NCBI GenBank assembly: GCA_035531075.1
Contig: DATKTO010000040.1
Span: forward strand, 62,001-126,000
DNA from: 39-52-133 sp035531075
GTDB taxonomy: Bacteria; Pseudomonadota; Gammaproteobacteria; Burkholderiales; Gallionellaceae
Direction: 5' to 3'
DNA: 64,000 nt
How positions within the stretch are numbered: the stretch's first letter is position 1; the number at the start of each line of letters is the position of its first letter. A program made the position numbers and the translations under genes. This document shows positions 35,558-45,029 of the stretch, piece after piece. The notes beneath the pieces are model-generated. The model had not been told where the DNA came from. It searched no databases and saw only the letters and a program-made list of their open reading frames with translations.

Positions 35558-37618
35558 TTAGAAGCGCACGAACTCCGCTTCGCTTGGCATCGGAGCTGCC
35601 ACTTGCCGCATCATCCCTGTTAGATTCGCGCCCACACTTGGCTTGGCCTGCCTGTTTGGCGCTTTGCGTGCGGCGGCAGTCGCCGCATTGCCCGATTCGA
35701 TCCTGAAGAAACTCATCAGCTGCTGCAGCTGTTCCGACTGGCTGCTCATTTCCTCGGCGGTGGCCGCCAGTTCTTCCGACGCCGATGCGTTCTGCTGTGT
35801 GGTCTGGTTAAGCTGATTCATCGCGGTGTTGATCTGGGCAACACCCGAGGATTGCTCTTCGCTTGCTGCGGTTATTTCCTGCACCAGATCGGAAGTCTTG
35901 TTGATCGAAGGCACCATCTCGTCCAGCAACTTGCCGGCCTGTTCCGCCTTGTCCACACTACCGCCGGCGAGTTCGCCGATTTCCTGTGCTGCCACCTGGC
36001 TGCGCTCTGCCAGTTTGCGCACTTCCGCCGCGACCACCGCAAAGCCCTTGCCGTGCTCGCCGGCACGCGCTGCCTCGATCGCCGCATTCAGCGCCAGCAG
36101 ATTGGTCTGGTAGGCGATGTCGTCGATGATGCCAATCTTGTCGGCAATCTGTTTCATGGCAGTGACGGTGGATTTCACCGCTTCGCCGCCCTCGGTGGCT
36201 TCCTTCGCTGCCTTGGCTGCCATGCCGTCGGTCACCTTGGCGTTCTCGGTGTTCTGGCTAATCGAGGCCGACATCTGCTCAACAGACGCCGAGGTCTCTT
36301 CCACGCTCGCCGCCTGCTCAGAGGATGCCTGGCTCAAGGACTGCGCCGTGGCGCTCACTTCTTCCGAGGCGGAAGAAAGGTTGTCGGCGGCGGAACGCAC
36401 ATCGGTGATGATCTGCGACAGCTTCTCCACCATGTTCTTCATGGAACCGCTCAACTCGCCGATCTCATCCTGCGTAGCCACCTCTATGCGAACGCTCAAA
36501 TCGCCTTCGGATAAGCGTTTTGTGACCTCTGTCACCTTGGCAAGAGGGCGCGCCACCCAAATGGTGGTCATCCAGTAGAGAATCGCCAAAATCAAGGGAA
36601 CAATCGCCAGCGCGGAAATCATGAGCGAGTTACGAATTCGAACGCTGTCACGGGTGAATTCCTCAAGATAGCTTCCAGACGCCACCACCCAATCCCACTC
36701 CTTGAAGTAGTTGTAAACCACGATTTTTTCGCGGGCCGAGGTTTCGCTCAATGCTGCATTCATCCATGGGTAGGTAATGACGCCTTGTTTCTTATCCAGG
36801 ATTTCCTTAATGAACTCGCGGCCATTGGAGTCCTTGGCAGCCAGAATGTTTTCGCTCTCCTTGGCCGGATGCACAACGAGGTTCCCGTAGTCCTTACCGG
36901 GTTTTGCGTCCAGCACATATACATAACCGGTTTCACCAATTTTCAGCGACTTGATTTTGTCGCGCAGCACCTTCAGCCCTGAGGTGAAATCCTGCCCGAC
37001 AAACAGAATGCCGATGGTCTTACCTCTACTGTCCTTGATCGGCACATACTGGGTCATGTAGTCCTTGCCGAACAATTTCGCCTTGCCCACGAAGGTCTGG
37101 CCCGCCAGCGCCTTAGCGTAACCAGGATTCTTGCGATCCAGGTCCGTGCCAATGGCCCGCTGCCCATCCTCTTTCTTGAGAGAGGTAGAAATGCGAATGA
37201 AATCATCTCCTTTGCGCGCGAACACGGTCGCCACGGCGTCGGTCGTTGCGGTAAAGCGATCAACCTGGGAAAAATTCAGGTTGAGCACCTCCTTATCCGA
37301 TTTGAGGGTGGGAGTCGCCTTCTCGCCAATGGCAAGGGTGTTGTTTTCCTCCAGCACAAAAGCACCATGGAAATAGGATTCAAAAACCCTCGCCAGCTTA
37401 TCCGTACTTTGCTCGATACTGGCGTTATATGAAGACATCATGTCGATGACGAGACGGTTCTTCTGTTCCAGTTCGGCAAGACTGCGAGATTCCATGGACT
37501 TGCTGATATAGGAAGTCAGCGCGAACACGGCGCCAATCACCACGCCACTAATCATTACGAACTGTACAATGGAGAGTTTTGTCCCTATGGACAGATTTAA
37601 AAATTTACGCAAAAACAT
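35558..37618 (-). CDS. Cache-domain methyl-accepting chemotaxis protein
   Basis: A 686-residue transmembrane receptor. Membrane segment about 15-38, large periplasmic Cache-type region (about 40-335; KDYMTQYVPIKDSRGKTIGILFVGQDF, GYVYVLDAKPGKDYG), second membrane segment about 335-355, HAMP (about 357-410) and signalling domain. It ends EFVRF, similar to the CheR/CheB-tethering pentapeptide. The ATG at 37618 is preceded by GGGAG; an in-frame TTG at 37636 covers that site and was rejected. Its signalling half is almost the same as in the receptor at 38421-40055. Confidence 0.92.
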   Translation of the reverse strand: MFLRKFLNLSIGTKLSIVQFVMISGVVIGAVFALTSYISKSMESRSLAELEQKNRLVIDMMSSYNASIEQSTDKLARVFESYFHGAFVLEENNTLAIGEKATPTLKSDKEVLNLNFSQVDRFTATTDAVATVFARKGDDFIRISTSLKKEDGQRAIGTDLDRKNPGYAKALAGQTFVGKAKLFGKDYMTQYVPIKDSRGKTIGILFVGQDFTSGLKVLRDKIKSLKIGETGYVYVLDAKPGKDYGNLVVHPAKESENILAAKDSNGREFIKEILDKKQGVITYPWMNAALSETSAREKIVVYNYFKEWDWVVASGSYLEEFTRDSVRIRNSLMISALAIVPLILAILYWMTTIWVARPLAKVTEVTKRLSEGDLSVRIEVATQDEIGELSGSMKNMVEKLSQIITDVRSAADNLSSASEEVSATAQSLSQASSEQAASVEETSASVEQMSASISQNTENAKVTDGMAAKAAKEATEGGEAVKSTVTAMKQIADKIGIIDDIAYQTNLLALNAAIEAARAGEHGKGFAVVAAEVRKLAERSQVAAQEIGELAGGSVDKAEQAGKLLDEMVPSINKTSDLVQEITAASEEQSSGVAQINTAMNQLNQTTQQNASASEELAATAEEMSSQSEQLQQLMSFFRIESGNAATAAARKAPNRQAKPSVGANLTGMMRQVAAPMPSEAEFVRF

Positions 37619-37648
37619 ATTAGCTACTCCCTTCAATGTTTCATGGGG

Positions 37649-37806
37649 TTACGCGACCGGGGTTACTTCAGAAGTGTCAGTAAGCATGTTTATTTCGTCA
37701 TCGGACAACAGGCGATCCGCATTCAGAATAATGACGAATTGATCGTTCGCCTTGCCCATACCACAGATAAAATCGGCCCGAATTTTTGTTCCGAAGCCCG
37801 GGCCGC
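37649..37806 (-). pseudogene. Truncated cheW remnant (C-terminal ~50 codons)
   Basis: Just after the stop of the intact cheW (37813), in another frame, about 50 codons read GFGTKIRADFICGMGKAND, then a FVIILNADRLLSDDE stretch, ending VTPVA and a TAA at 37651-37649. This matches the CheW C-terminus (AFGAKIRTDFISGMGK, FVILLNVNRVLS) but is clearly diverged. There is no start codon and no N-terminal part, so it is a leftover of another cheW. Confidence 0.85.
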
Positions 37807-37812
37807 CGCCGG

Positions 37813-38355
37813 TCAGGCTGCGGCATACTCCGCGTTGTCGCCATCCACATGCGCCAGCGCCGCCAGTTCATTCATCGACAGCACGCGGTTGACGTTAAGG
37901 AGAATCACAAACTTGCTGGCCACCTTGCCCATGCCGCTGATGAAATCGGTGCGGATCTTGGCACCGAATGCCGGTGCAGGCTCGATATCCTGCGGCAGTA
38001 TCTCAAGTACTTCATTTACTGCATCAACGATCACACCCACATCCTGGCGTTCGTCATCTGATTCCATCTCGACGATTACAATGCACGTGCGTCGAGTGAT
38101 CTTCGTTCCCGCGCGTCCGAAGCGGGCGGATAGATCCACTACCGGCACCACCGCACCGCGAAGGTTGATCACGCCGCGGATGAAGTCAGGCATCATCGGT
38201 ACTTCGGTGAGATTTCCGTACTCAATGATTTCCTTGATCGCCAGAATGCCGATGGCGAACACCTCACCACCCAGATTGAATGTCAGGTACTGCTGCTGAT
38301 CTCGCTCCATTCCGCTGGCAAGCAGCTGAACTTCGTGTTTGGTTATCTGTCCCAT
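37813..38355 (-). CDS. cheW: Chemotaxis coupling protein CheW, copy 2
   Basis: A 180-residue CheW with the same core as copy 1 (about 95% identical by eye over the first 155 residues); only the C-terminal tail differs. It follows the receptor at 38421-40055 by 65 bp. A cheW remnant lies directly downstream, so this copy seems to have been placed over an older cheW by recombination. Confidence 0.95.
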   Translation of the reverse strand: MGQITKHEVQLLASGMERDQQQYLTFNLGGEVFAIGILAIKEIIEYGNLTEVPMMPDFIRGVINLRGAVVPVVDLSARFGRAGTKITRRTCIVIVEMESDDERQDVGVIVDAVNEVLEILPQDIEPAPAFGAKIRTDFISGMGKVASKFVILLNVNRVLSMNELAALAHVDGDNAEYAAA

Positions 38356-38420
38356 TTTGTAACTCCAGAAATTTTCAAAGTTGGCGCGGAAGTCACTTCC
38401 GCGCCGTGGATGGTCTGCCT

Positions 38421-40055
38421 TTAAAAGCGCACGAACTCAGCTTCGCCCGGCATTGGCGCTACCGTCTGGCGCACCATGCCTGTCAGCTGGCTGCCCACAT
38501 TCGCCTTGGCCGGTTTGCTCTGCACCTTGCGTGCGGCGGCAATCGCAGCACTGCCTGACTCGATCCTGAAGAAACTCATCAGCTGCTGCAGCTGTTCCGA
38601 CTGGCTGCTCATTTCCTCCGCGGTCGCCGCCAGTTCTTCCGACGCCGATGCATTTTGCTGTGTGGTCTGGTTAAGCTGATTCATCGCGGTGTTGATCTGG
38701 GCAACACCCGAGGATTGCTCCTCGCTTGCTGCGGTTATTTCCTGCACCAGATCGGAAGTCTTGTTGATCGAAGGCACCATCTCGTCCAGCAACTTGCCGG
38801 CCTGTTCGGCCTTGTCTACGCTGCCGCCGGCGAGCTCGCCGATTTCCTGTGCCGCCACCTGGCTGCGTTCTGCCAGTTTGCGCACTTCCGCCGCGACCAC
38901 CGCAAAGCCCTTGCCGTGCTCGCCGGCGCGTGCTGCCTCGATCGCCGCATTCAGCGCCAGCAGATTGGTCTGGTAGGCGATGTCGTCGATGATGCCGATC
39001 TTGCCGGCGATCTGCTTCATCGCGCTAACCGTATCCTTGACCGCGATGCCGCCTTCGGTGGCCTGCTTGGCAGCGCTGCTGGCCATGCCGTCAGTGACCT
39101 TGGCATTCTCGGTGTTCTGGCTGATCGAGGCGCTCATCTGCTCCACCGAGGCGCTGGTCTCTTCCACGCTGGCTGCCTGCTCACTCGAACCCTGGGAAAG
39201 AGATTGTGCAGTCGCACTCACTTCTTCCGACGCGCTCGACAGGTTGTCAGCCGCGCTGCGTACTTCGCCTATGATCTGCGACAGCTTGCCTACCATGTTT
39301 TGCATCGCAGCCAGCAACAGGCCGGTCTCGTCAGTACTGCTCACGTTGATACGTGCGGTGAGGTCGCCTTCCGCCAGCTGGTTGGCCACGCCCACCGCCT
39401 CGTTCAACGGACGGGTGATGCTGCGGGTGACCCAGAAGGCGATAGTCGCGGCAAAGAGCAGGGCGATTGCACCGATGGCAAACATGATGCGGCGCGCAGC
39501 GTCGTAACCTTGTATCGCAAGCTCTACCGATTCATCGCTGTTTTTCTGCTGGTTGTTGATCATTTCATCCAGCGCAGCCAACCACCTGGTCTGATTGGGG
39601 CGCACTTCCTTCAGCAGTACCCTGGTGGCTTCGACATTGCTGTTGGCCAGCCCCAGTTGCGTCACCCTGTCGATCAGTATCGTGGTCGCGGCGCGAAACT
39701 CGGCGATGCGCGCCAAGGTTGCCTTGCCTTCTTGGCTGGTAATCATGGCCGACAACTTGGCCAGCATCTCGTCGTATTTCTTGCTCTGTTCCTGGATGCG
39801 GTTGATTTCGGCCTGCATCTCCGAAACATCGTCCAGCAGTACGACGTTGCGCACCGCAGTGGCAGTTGTGCGTACCGCCCCGCGCATGTCGGCAGCAAGG
39901 CGCAACTTGACGTCGTTATCCAGCGCAATGTCATCCAGGCTGGCCTTGACCTTGCCCATGCCATTGAGGCCGAAACCGATTAGCAGCAGCATCAATACCG
40001 CCATAAAACCGAAACCAAAACCCAACCGCGCACCAATTTTCATGTTCTTAAACAT
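38421..40055 (-). CDS. Four-helix-bundle methyl-accepting chemotaxis protein
   Basis: A 544-residue receptor: membrane segment about 11-32, periplasmic four-helix-bundle sensor (about 33-187; ASLDDIALDNDVKLRLAADM), second membrane segment about 190-208, HAMP and signalling domain, ending EFVRF. The signalling half is nearly identical to that of the Cache receptor at 35558-37618, while the sensor differs completely, so the two form a sensor-swapped duplicated pair. Confidence 0.92.
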   Translation of the reverse strand: MFKNMKIGARLGFGFGFMAVLMLLLIGFGLNGMGKVKASLDDIALDNDVKLRLAADMRGAVRTTATAVRNVVLLDDVSEMQAEINRIQEQSKKYDEMLAKLSAMITSQEGKATLARIAEFRAATTILIDRVTQLGLANSNVEATRVLLKEVRPNQTRWLAALDEMINNQQKNSDESVELAIQGYDAARRIMFAIGAIALLFAATIAFWVTRSITRPLNEAVGVANQLAEGDLTARINVSSTDETGLLLAAMQNMVGKLSQIIGEVRSAADNLSSASEEVSATAQSLSQGSSEQAASVEETSASVEQMSASISQNTENAKVTDGMASSAAKQATEGGIAVKDTVSAMKQIAGKIGIIDDIAYQTNLLALNAAIEAARAGEHGKGFAVVAAEVRKLAERSQVAAQEIGELAGGSVDKAEQAGKLLDEMVPSINKTSDLVQEITAASEEQSSGVAQINTAMNQLNQTTQQNASASEELAATAEEMSSQSEQLQQLMSFFRIESGSAAIAAARKVQSKPAKANVGSQLTGMVRQTVAPMPGEAEFVRF

Positions 40056-40092
40056 AGTGATCCCCTTGGAAATAAAAAATATTGTGTGTGAA

Positions 40093-40860
40093 TTAGTGCA
40101 GCCTGCCAGCCAGCCAGGTCACGCCTGCGAACACGGTCCAGTCGGGCATAGTGCCGCTCAGCCCCGTTGCCGCGCCGAAATCCAGCACCAGCCGATTGCT
40201 TGCTGCATAACTTGCCGCCAACATAAACTGTGACGCACTCTTTGCACCTTGCCGCGCGGTACCGGAGAATTCGCCCGCCAAAGTCCAGTCCGTTACGAGC
40301 TCCCTCGATACTGCCAATGCCCAGTTATATTGTTCGCGCCCCAGTCCTTGTTCGTTCAGGCCGAGCCAGGTGGCACCAAGATTGACATCGATGCGCGTCT
40401 GTCCCACATCCATGCTGTAAATGCCATTCACGATGTAGTCGTTCTCGCCGCTGCCCATGCCCACTGTTGCCGTGGCCAGTTTTGCACCCCATTCCACACC
40501 GAAAGCCTGTCCTGTTCCGGCCGCGAAATGGTTCTTCAGCAGCACGAGGTTGTCGCCCTGTCCGGTGCTTTCCTGCCCGCTGGCGTCAATTTGCCGGATG
40601 CGCAAATCACCGCCCAGCAAGATGCCGAAATCTTCGCTAAAGGCATATTTGATGGTGTATGGCTGGTTATCCTGCCAGTTATTGCTACCGCCTTTGCTGC
40701 GCGCCATGCCCCATTCCACCTCCAGCCATCCCGGCGCAGACAACTCTGCCGGATTGGAAATCGTTGGGCGGTACGGGGTGGCGGCTATTTCCTCGGCACT
40801 GGCCCATGGCATGCATAGCAGCATTCCCGCGCCAAGCAATATTTTATTTTTTATGTCCAC
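40093..40860 (-). CDS. Putative outer-membrane beta-barrel protein
   Basis: About 255 residues: signal peptide (ILLGAGMLLCMPWASAEE) and alternating strands ending near WTVFAGVTWLAGRLH. It resembles the loosely defined 'transporter/MetA-pathway of phenol degradation' barrel family. I prefer the GTG at 40860, which gives a normal signal peptide; an ATG at 40902 overlaps the cheA end by 17 bp and is possible. It sits between cheA and a receptor, an odd place for a barrel. Its role is unknown. Confidence 0.6.
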   Translation of the reverse strand: MDIKNKILLGAGMLLCMPWASAEEIAATPYRPTISNPAELSAPGWLEVEWGMARSKGGSNNWQDNQPYTIKYAFSEDFGILLGGDLRIRQIDASGQESTGQGDNLVLLKNHFAAGTGQAFGVEWGAKLATATVGMGSGENDYIVNGIYSMDVGQTRIDVNLGATWLGLNEQGLGREQYNWALAVSRELVTDWTLAGEFSGTARQGAKSASQFMLAASYAASNRLVLDFGAATGLSGTMPDWTVFAGVTWLAGRLH

Positions 40861-40885
40861 TTTTCTCTCGCTTGTTGTAATCAGT

Positions 40886-43087
40886 TTATTCAGCAGTCGC
40901 ATGCTGGCGCTCTTCTTCTGTCCCGGCACGCTGCACCAGCGTTGGCACATCCAGAATCAGCGCGACCTCGCCGCTGCCCAGAATAGTGGAGCCGCTTATT
41001 CCCTGCAGATGCTCGAAGATGCTGCCCAGCGGCTTGATCACTGTCTGGAATTCGCCCTGCAGCGCATCCACTACCAGGCCTGCTTTCTGTCCCGCAAACT
41101 GCACCACCACGATGTTCTCGCGGCGCGATGCTTCGCCGCCAATTTCAAACAGGTCGCGTAGCCGTATAAAGGGCAATACCTGGTTGCGCAGATTGACGTA
41201 GTTGCGCTCTGTGATCGCCTGCCGATCCTGCTCTGACATTTCGATGCACTCCAGCACCATGTCGAGCGGAATCACGAAGGAGGATTTGCCTACGCCGACC
41301 AGGAAGCCATCGATGATGGCCAGTGTGAGCGGCAGGCGGATGCGGATAGTGGTGCTTACCGTGTATGTGCTTTCGATTTCGATAGTTCCGCGCAAGGCTT
41401 CGATGTTGCGGCGCACCACGTCCATGCCCACGCCGCGCCCGGAAATGTTGCTCACCTGTTCGGCGGTGGAAAATCCCGCTTCGAAAATCAGGCGAAAAAC
41501 TTCCTGTTCGGACAAGTTCTGGCCGGGCGTAACGATGCCTTTCTCGATGGCCTTGGCCAGAATCCGCTCGCGGTTGAGACCGCCGCCATCGTCAGAAACT
41601 TCGATTACGATGCTGCCGGACTCGTGATAGGCGTTAAGACGCACAGTGCCTTTTGCAGGCTTGCCGCGCGCTGCGCGCAACTCGGCATTCTCGATGCCGT
41701 GATCCATCGAGTTGCGCACCAGATGGGTGAGCGGGTCGCCTATTTTTTCAACGACCGTTTTATCGAGTTCGGTATCTGCACCGCTGATAAGCAGTGTTAT
41801 ATCCTTGCCCAGATCCTTGCTGACATCGCGCACCACGCGCTGAAAGCGGTTGAAGGTTTCACCGATCTGCACCATGCGCAGATTCAGCGCACTGTCGCGC
41901 ACCTCCTCGACCAGACGACCCAGCGTGGAGGCCGCTTCCAGCAATGCCGGCTGGCGGATGTGCTGGGCCAGAATATTGACACCGGCACCGGCAATCACCA
42001 GCTCGCCGATCAGGTTGATGAGCAGGTCGAGTTTTTCCGCATCGACACGTAGCAGTTGCTGTTTGGCTTTGCCATCCTTGGTATTTTTTTGTTTTTCCAG
42101 CGCCGCTTCCACTACCTCAGGCTGAACCATGCCCTGTTCCACCGCGATGGTGCCGAGCAGTTTTGTATGCGCACCCGATGTGTTGTCAGGGCTGGCATCT
42201 GACTGTGTCTGCAGAGTCAGAATTGTCTCCAGCTCATTTCTGGTCAGGGTGCCGCAAAGTACAAGGATTTCACCCAGGCGCAGGTCTTCTTCCGGCAAAC
42301 TTTTGATCATCTTTACAAAATCAGACACGCGGCTATGCGGCGGAAGAATATGGATATGGCAGTCGTCCCGCACAAATTCGAACACGCCTTCGATTGCTGC
42401 TTTTGTGGCTGTGCTCCTGAAGTTGATCTCGTAGCCCAGATAACAGGATTCCGCATCCATCTCGGCAGCGGACGGCAAGGCATCCGAAATCGTGGTGATG
42501 CCTGCGATCTCGCCCAGTGTGCCGAGATAGCGGAAGAACGACAGGGGATCCATGCCGTTGCGCAACACATCGCGGCCGAAACGCAGCGAAATATGCCAGT
42601 TGTCGTTATCTGCCAGACTGCCGGCTGAGCTTTCAACATGTTGCTCGCATGACTGCATTGCCGCGGCTGACAGTTGCGGGGGGAGGGTATGATGCGAGTC
42701 GAGATGTTGAGAGAGTTTTTCCATCAGCGCTGAACCTGTCAGCTGGTCGTCCTGATTCGGGGATGCCGAGCCGCTTTCAACATGGTTCACCAGTATCGCC
42801 ATGTGATCACCGCACAGCAGGAATAGCGCCACCAGATCGGAGTCGATCTCCAGCTTGCCGCTGCGCACCCTGTCCAGCACGCTTTCCAATACATGGGTAA
42901 AGGCCACGATGTCATCCAGGCCGAACAGCCCTGCAGAACCCTTGATGGTGTGGGCTGCACGAAATATTGCGTTGACCGATTCACTCTGGTCCGCTTCGCT
43001 TTCTATGCCCAACAGACTGTCTTCCATGTCCTGCAACAGCTCGCGGCTCTCGACAATAAAGGTTTGCAGTGCCTGATCCATATTCAT
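40886..43087 (-). CDS. cheA: Chemotaxis histidine kinase CheA
   Basis: A 733-residue cytoplasmic kinase. HPt domain with phospho-His46 (AAHTIKGSAGL), a central region of about 230 residues without a clear CheY-binding domain, dimerisation helices (LLRVDAEKLDLLINLIGELV), ATPase with N box LVRNSMDHGIEN, DDGGGLN and GRGVGMD, and a C-terminal CheW-like domain. It receives input from the receptors and CheW here and should phosphorylate CheY (43433-43801) and CheB. Confidence 0.95.
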   Translation of the reverse strand: MNMDQALQTFIVESRELLQDMEDSLLGIESEADQSESVNAIFRAAHTIKGSAGLFGLDDIVAFTHVLESVLDRVRSGKLEIDSDLVALFLLCGDHMAILVNHVESGSASPNQDDQLTGSALMEKLSQHLDSHHTLPPQLSAAAMQSCEQHVESSAGSLADNDNWHISLRFGRDVLRNGMDPLSFFRYLGTLGEIAGITTISDALPSAAEMDAESCYLGYEINFRSTATKAAIEGVFEFVRDDCHIHILPPHSRVSDFVKMIKSLPEEDLRLGEILVLCGTLTRNELETILTLQTQSDASPDNTSGAHTKLLGTIAVEQGMVQPEVVEAALEKQKNTKDGKAKQQLLRVDAEKLDLLINLIGELVIAGAGVNILAQHIRQPALLEAASTLGRLVEEVRDSALNLRMVQIGETFNRFQRVVRDVSKDLGKDITLLISGADTELDKTVVEKIGDPLTHLVRNSMDHGIENAELRAARGKPAKGTVRLNAYHESGSIVIEVSDDGGGLNRERILAKAIEKGIVTPGQNLSEQEVFRLIFEAGFSTAEQVSNISGRGVGMDVVRRNIEALRGTIEIESTYTVSTTIRIRLPLTLAIIDGFLVGVGKSSFVIPLDMVLECIEMSEQDRQAITERNYVNLRNQVLPFIRLRDLFEIGGEASRRENIVVVQFAGQKAGLVVDALQGEFQTVIKPLGSIFEHLQGISGSTILGSGEVALILDVPTLVQRAGTEEERQHATAE

Positions 43088-43106
43088 GATTGTTTCTCCT
43101 TGGTTG

Positions 43107-43412
43107 CTAGTGCGTTTTCGATGAAGCCGCGTGCGCTTCGGCGAAAAATGACATCATGTTGCAGAGTTCCAATACTTCTGCCACCGCCTTGCTATGCCCG
43201 ACCAGATGCAGATTGCCATTGCGCTTTGTGCACGCGCGCTTGGCAAGAATCAGCAGTTGCAGGCCCGCACTATCCATTTCATTCACCTGGGAAAGATCGA
43301 TTTCCAGGTCGATGCATTGCGCCAGTAAAGGCAATAAACGCGCTTTTGTTTCGGCTGCGGTATAGATGGTCATTTCGCCTTCTATGTGTAACTGGCAGGC
43401 AGTGTTGTTCAT
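43107..43412 (-). CDS. STAS-domain protein (anti-sigma antagonist-like)
   Basis: A 101-residue cytoplasmic STAS domain with the usual phosphorylatable serine, Ser48, in EMDSAGLQLLIL. Between cheA and cheY (gaps about 20 bp), so co-transcribed. STAS proteins in chemotaxis operons are common in betaproteobacteria; their function is unclear. No partner anti-sigma kinase is seen here. Confidence 0.85.
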   Translation of the reverse strand: MNNTACQLHIEGEMTIYTAAETKARLLPLLAQCIDLEIDLSQVNEMDSAGLQLLILAKRACTKRNGNLHLVGHSKAVAEVLELCNMMSFFAEAHAASSKTH

Positions 43413-43432
43413 CGCAATCTCCTCGTCAGCGC

Positions 43433-43801
43433 TTAAGGCAGGATCAGTTTTGAAACGGCGTCGAGCATCTGTTCCGGCTTGAAGGGTTTGATCACCCAGG
43501 CCTTGGCGCCCGCAGCCTGGCCTGCCGTTTTTTTGTCCTCGCCCGCCTCGGTGGTCAGCATGATCACCGGTGTAAATTTGTAGGCAGGCAGCTTTTTCAT
43601 TTCACTGACGAAAGTGATGCCATCCATATTGGGCATATTCACATCGCTTATGATGAGATGAACTTTCTGCCCGGTCAGCTTGTCGAGTGCGTCTTTGCCA
43701 TCCGAGGCCTCGATCACGTCGTAACCTGCGCCCTTGAGCGCAATGGACACGACCTGACGCAGGGTGGTGGAATCGTCCACAATCAAAATTGTTTTAGCCA
43801 T
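43433..43801 (-). CDS. cheY: CheY-like response regulator
   Basis: A 122-residue single receiver domain with acidic pocket DD at 9-10, phospho-acceptor Asp53 (LIISDVNMPNMDG), Thr in IMLTTEAGE and Lys in VIKPFKPEQ. It lies in the cheA operon and is the likely output regulator for the motor. Confidence 0.92.
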   Translation of the reverse strand: MAKTILIVDDSTTLRQVVSIALKGAGYDVIEASDGKDALDKLTGQKVHLIISDVNMPNMDGITFVSEMKKLPAYKFTPVIMLTTEAGEDKKTAGQAAGAKAWVIKPFKPEQMLDAVSKLILP

Positions 43802-43814
43802 AACGTATTACCTC

Positions 43815-45029
43815 CTAGAAAAATGTGATTTCATCTTTTTGCTGCTGTACAGCTTTACCTCTTGCACCAATGCTCTTGCCATGGTTAATTTGTTCTTCGC
43901 TGGTGGCGTAGGTGCGTTCCAGATCGGCCAGTACCGTGTGTACATTCAGGACTTGCAGTTGCCCGCTTTCCTTGAAACGCATTTCGCTTTCCTTGAGCTT
44001 GCCGGGGAAGCTGGCTATGCTGTCGCGCACATGTGACAGTATCTGGCTGGTGCGATCCTGGAACTGGAGTTGCACCAGCGATTCCGCCACTTCATGCTTT
44101 ATGCCGGCGCTGGCGTTGCGCAAGATGCCGGCGGACTGGACCAGGCCACCGGTGACCTGGCGAAAATCTTCCAGCACGCCGTGAATCGCTATCTCCGAGG
44201 CACTGATCGCCTTGCTGTCCTGAGCGGTGGATTTCTCGGCCGATTCGAAAGCTGTGTTTATCGCCTGATTGATGAGCTCAATCTTTTCGCTGATTTTGTG
44301 TCCCGTGTCGCCCGACAGTTTTGACAGCTTGCGCACTTCATCGGCAACCACGGCAAATCCGCGACCTGCCTCTCCGGCACGCGCCGCCTCGATGGCGGCG
44401 TTGAGCGCCAGCAAATTGGTCTGGTCGGCAATCTTGGCGACGGCGCTCGCCATCTCCTTCAGCTGTTCGATGAACTGCACCAGATGCCCTACGTCCTGCA
44501 GCAGCGCATCCTTGTTGTGCAGTGTCGCCTGCATGGAGGTCACCACCGATTGCATGCGGCGTTCGCTTTGCGTGAACACGGCGACCAGGCCATGTTCGCC
44601 ACTTTCTACCGATTCAGCGGAAACATTTGACGCGGCCACTGCCTCATCGAGTTTGGCGACAATGCCGGTAAACTTGTGCATCAATTCGATCACTGCATGT
44701 TCGGCCTGGCTTCTGCCCGTTTCGATCTGTTTTTCCCACACCGGAACAACGGTTCCTGCGAAATGTTCCAGACCATTCAGATATGCTTCGGCAGAGACCC
44801 TGCATTCGGCCTGTACTTTTATTTCGCGCAGTGCAAGCTGCTGTGATAGATCGCTGCGGCGCAAGCCTGCAAGCCCGACGGCAGCTGCCACGCCAGTCGC
44901 AGCCACGCTAGCGGCAAGACCGAAGCTGAGCCAGCTGCCCTCGCCGACGATTAGTGTCGCAGCCACTCCGGCTGCGACCGGCAGCGCGGTGAGCAAGCTG
45001 CCGTTAAAATATTTTCTTGATTCGCTCAT
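43815..45029 (-). CDS. Methyl-accepting chemotaxis protein without periplasmic sensor
   Basis: A 404-residue protein with two adjacent membrane segments at about 10-52 and almost no extracytoplasmic loop, then a helical region (about 60-180) and the receptor signalling core (MASAVAKIADQTNLLALNAAIEAARAGEAGRGFAVVADEVRKL). It may sense something in or at the membrane. Its start overlaps the upstream response regulator stop by 4 bp. Confidence 0.88.
   Translation of the reverse strand: MSESRKYFNGSLLTALPVAAGVAATLIVGEGSWLSFGLAASVAATGVAAAVGLAGLRRSDLSQQLALREIKVQAECRVSAEAYLNGLEHFAGTVVPVWEKQIETGRSQAEHAVIELMHKFTGIVAKLDEAVAASNVSAESVESGEHGLVAVFTQSERRMQSVVTSMQATLHNKDALLQDVGHLVQFIEQLKEMASAVAKIADQTNLLALNAAIEAARAGEAGRGFAVVADEVRKLSKLSGDTGHKISEKIELINQAINTAFESAEKSTAQDSKAISASEIAIHGVLEDFRQVTGGLVQSAGILRNASAGIKHEVAESLVQLQFQDRTSQILSHVRDSIASFPGKLKESEMRFKESGQLQVLNVHTVLADLERTYATSEEQINHGKSIGARGKAVQQQKDEITFF

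Noticed and set aside
38655..39983. Long open frame antisense to the receptor at 38421-40055; similar long mirror frames occur opposite nirB, the second SulP and other genes.
   Set aside because: They mirror well-supported coding genes with biased third positions, have low-complexity His/Arg/Gln-rich translations and no ribosome sites.
43107..43412. STAS protein as partner of the ECF sigma factor at 62486-63046.
   Set aside because: STAS antagonists act in sigma-B-type switches with kinase anti-sigma factors; the ECF factor has its own coupled membrane anti-sigma factor and lies 19 kb away.
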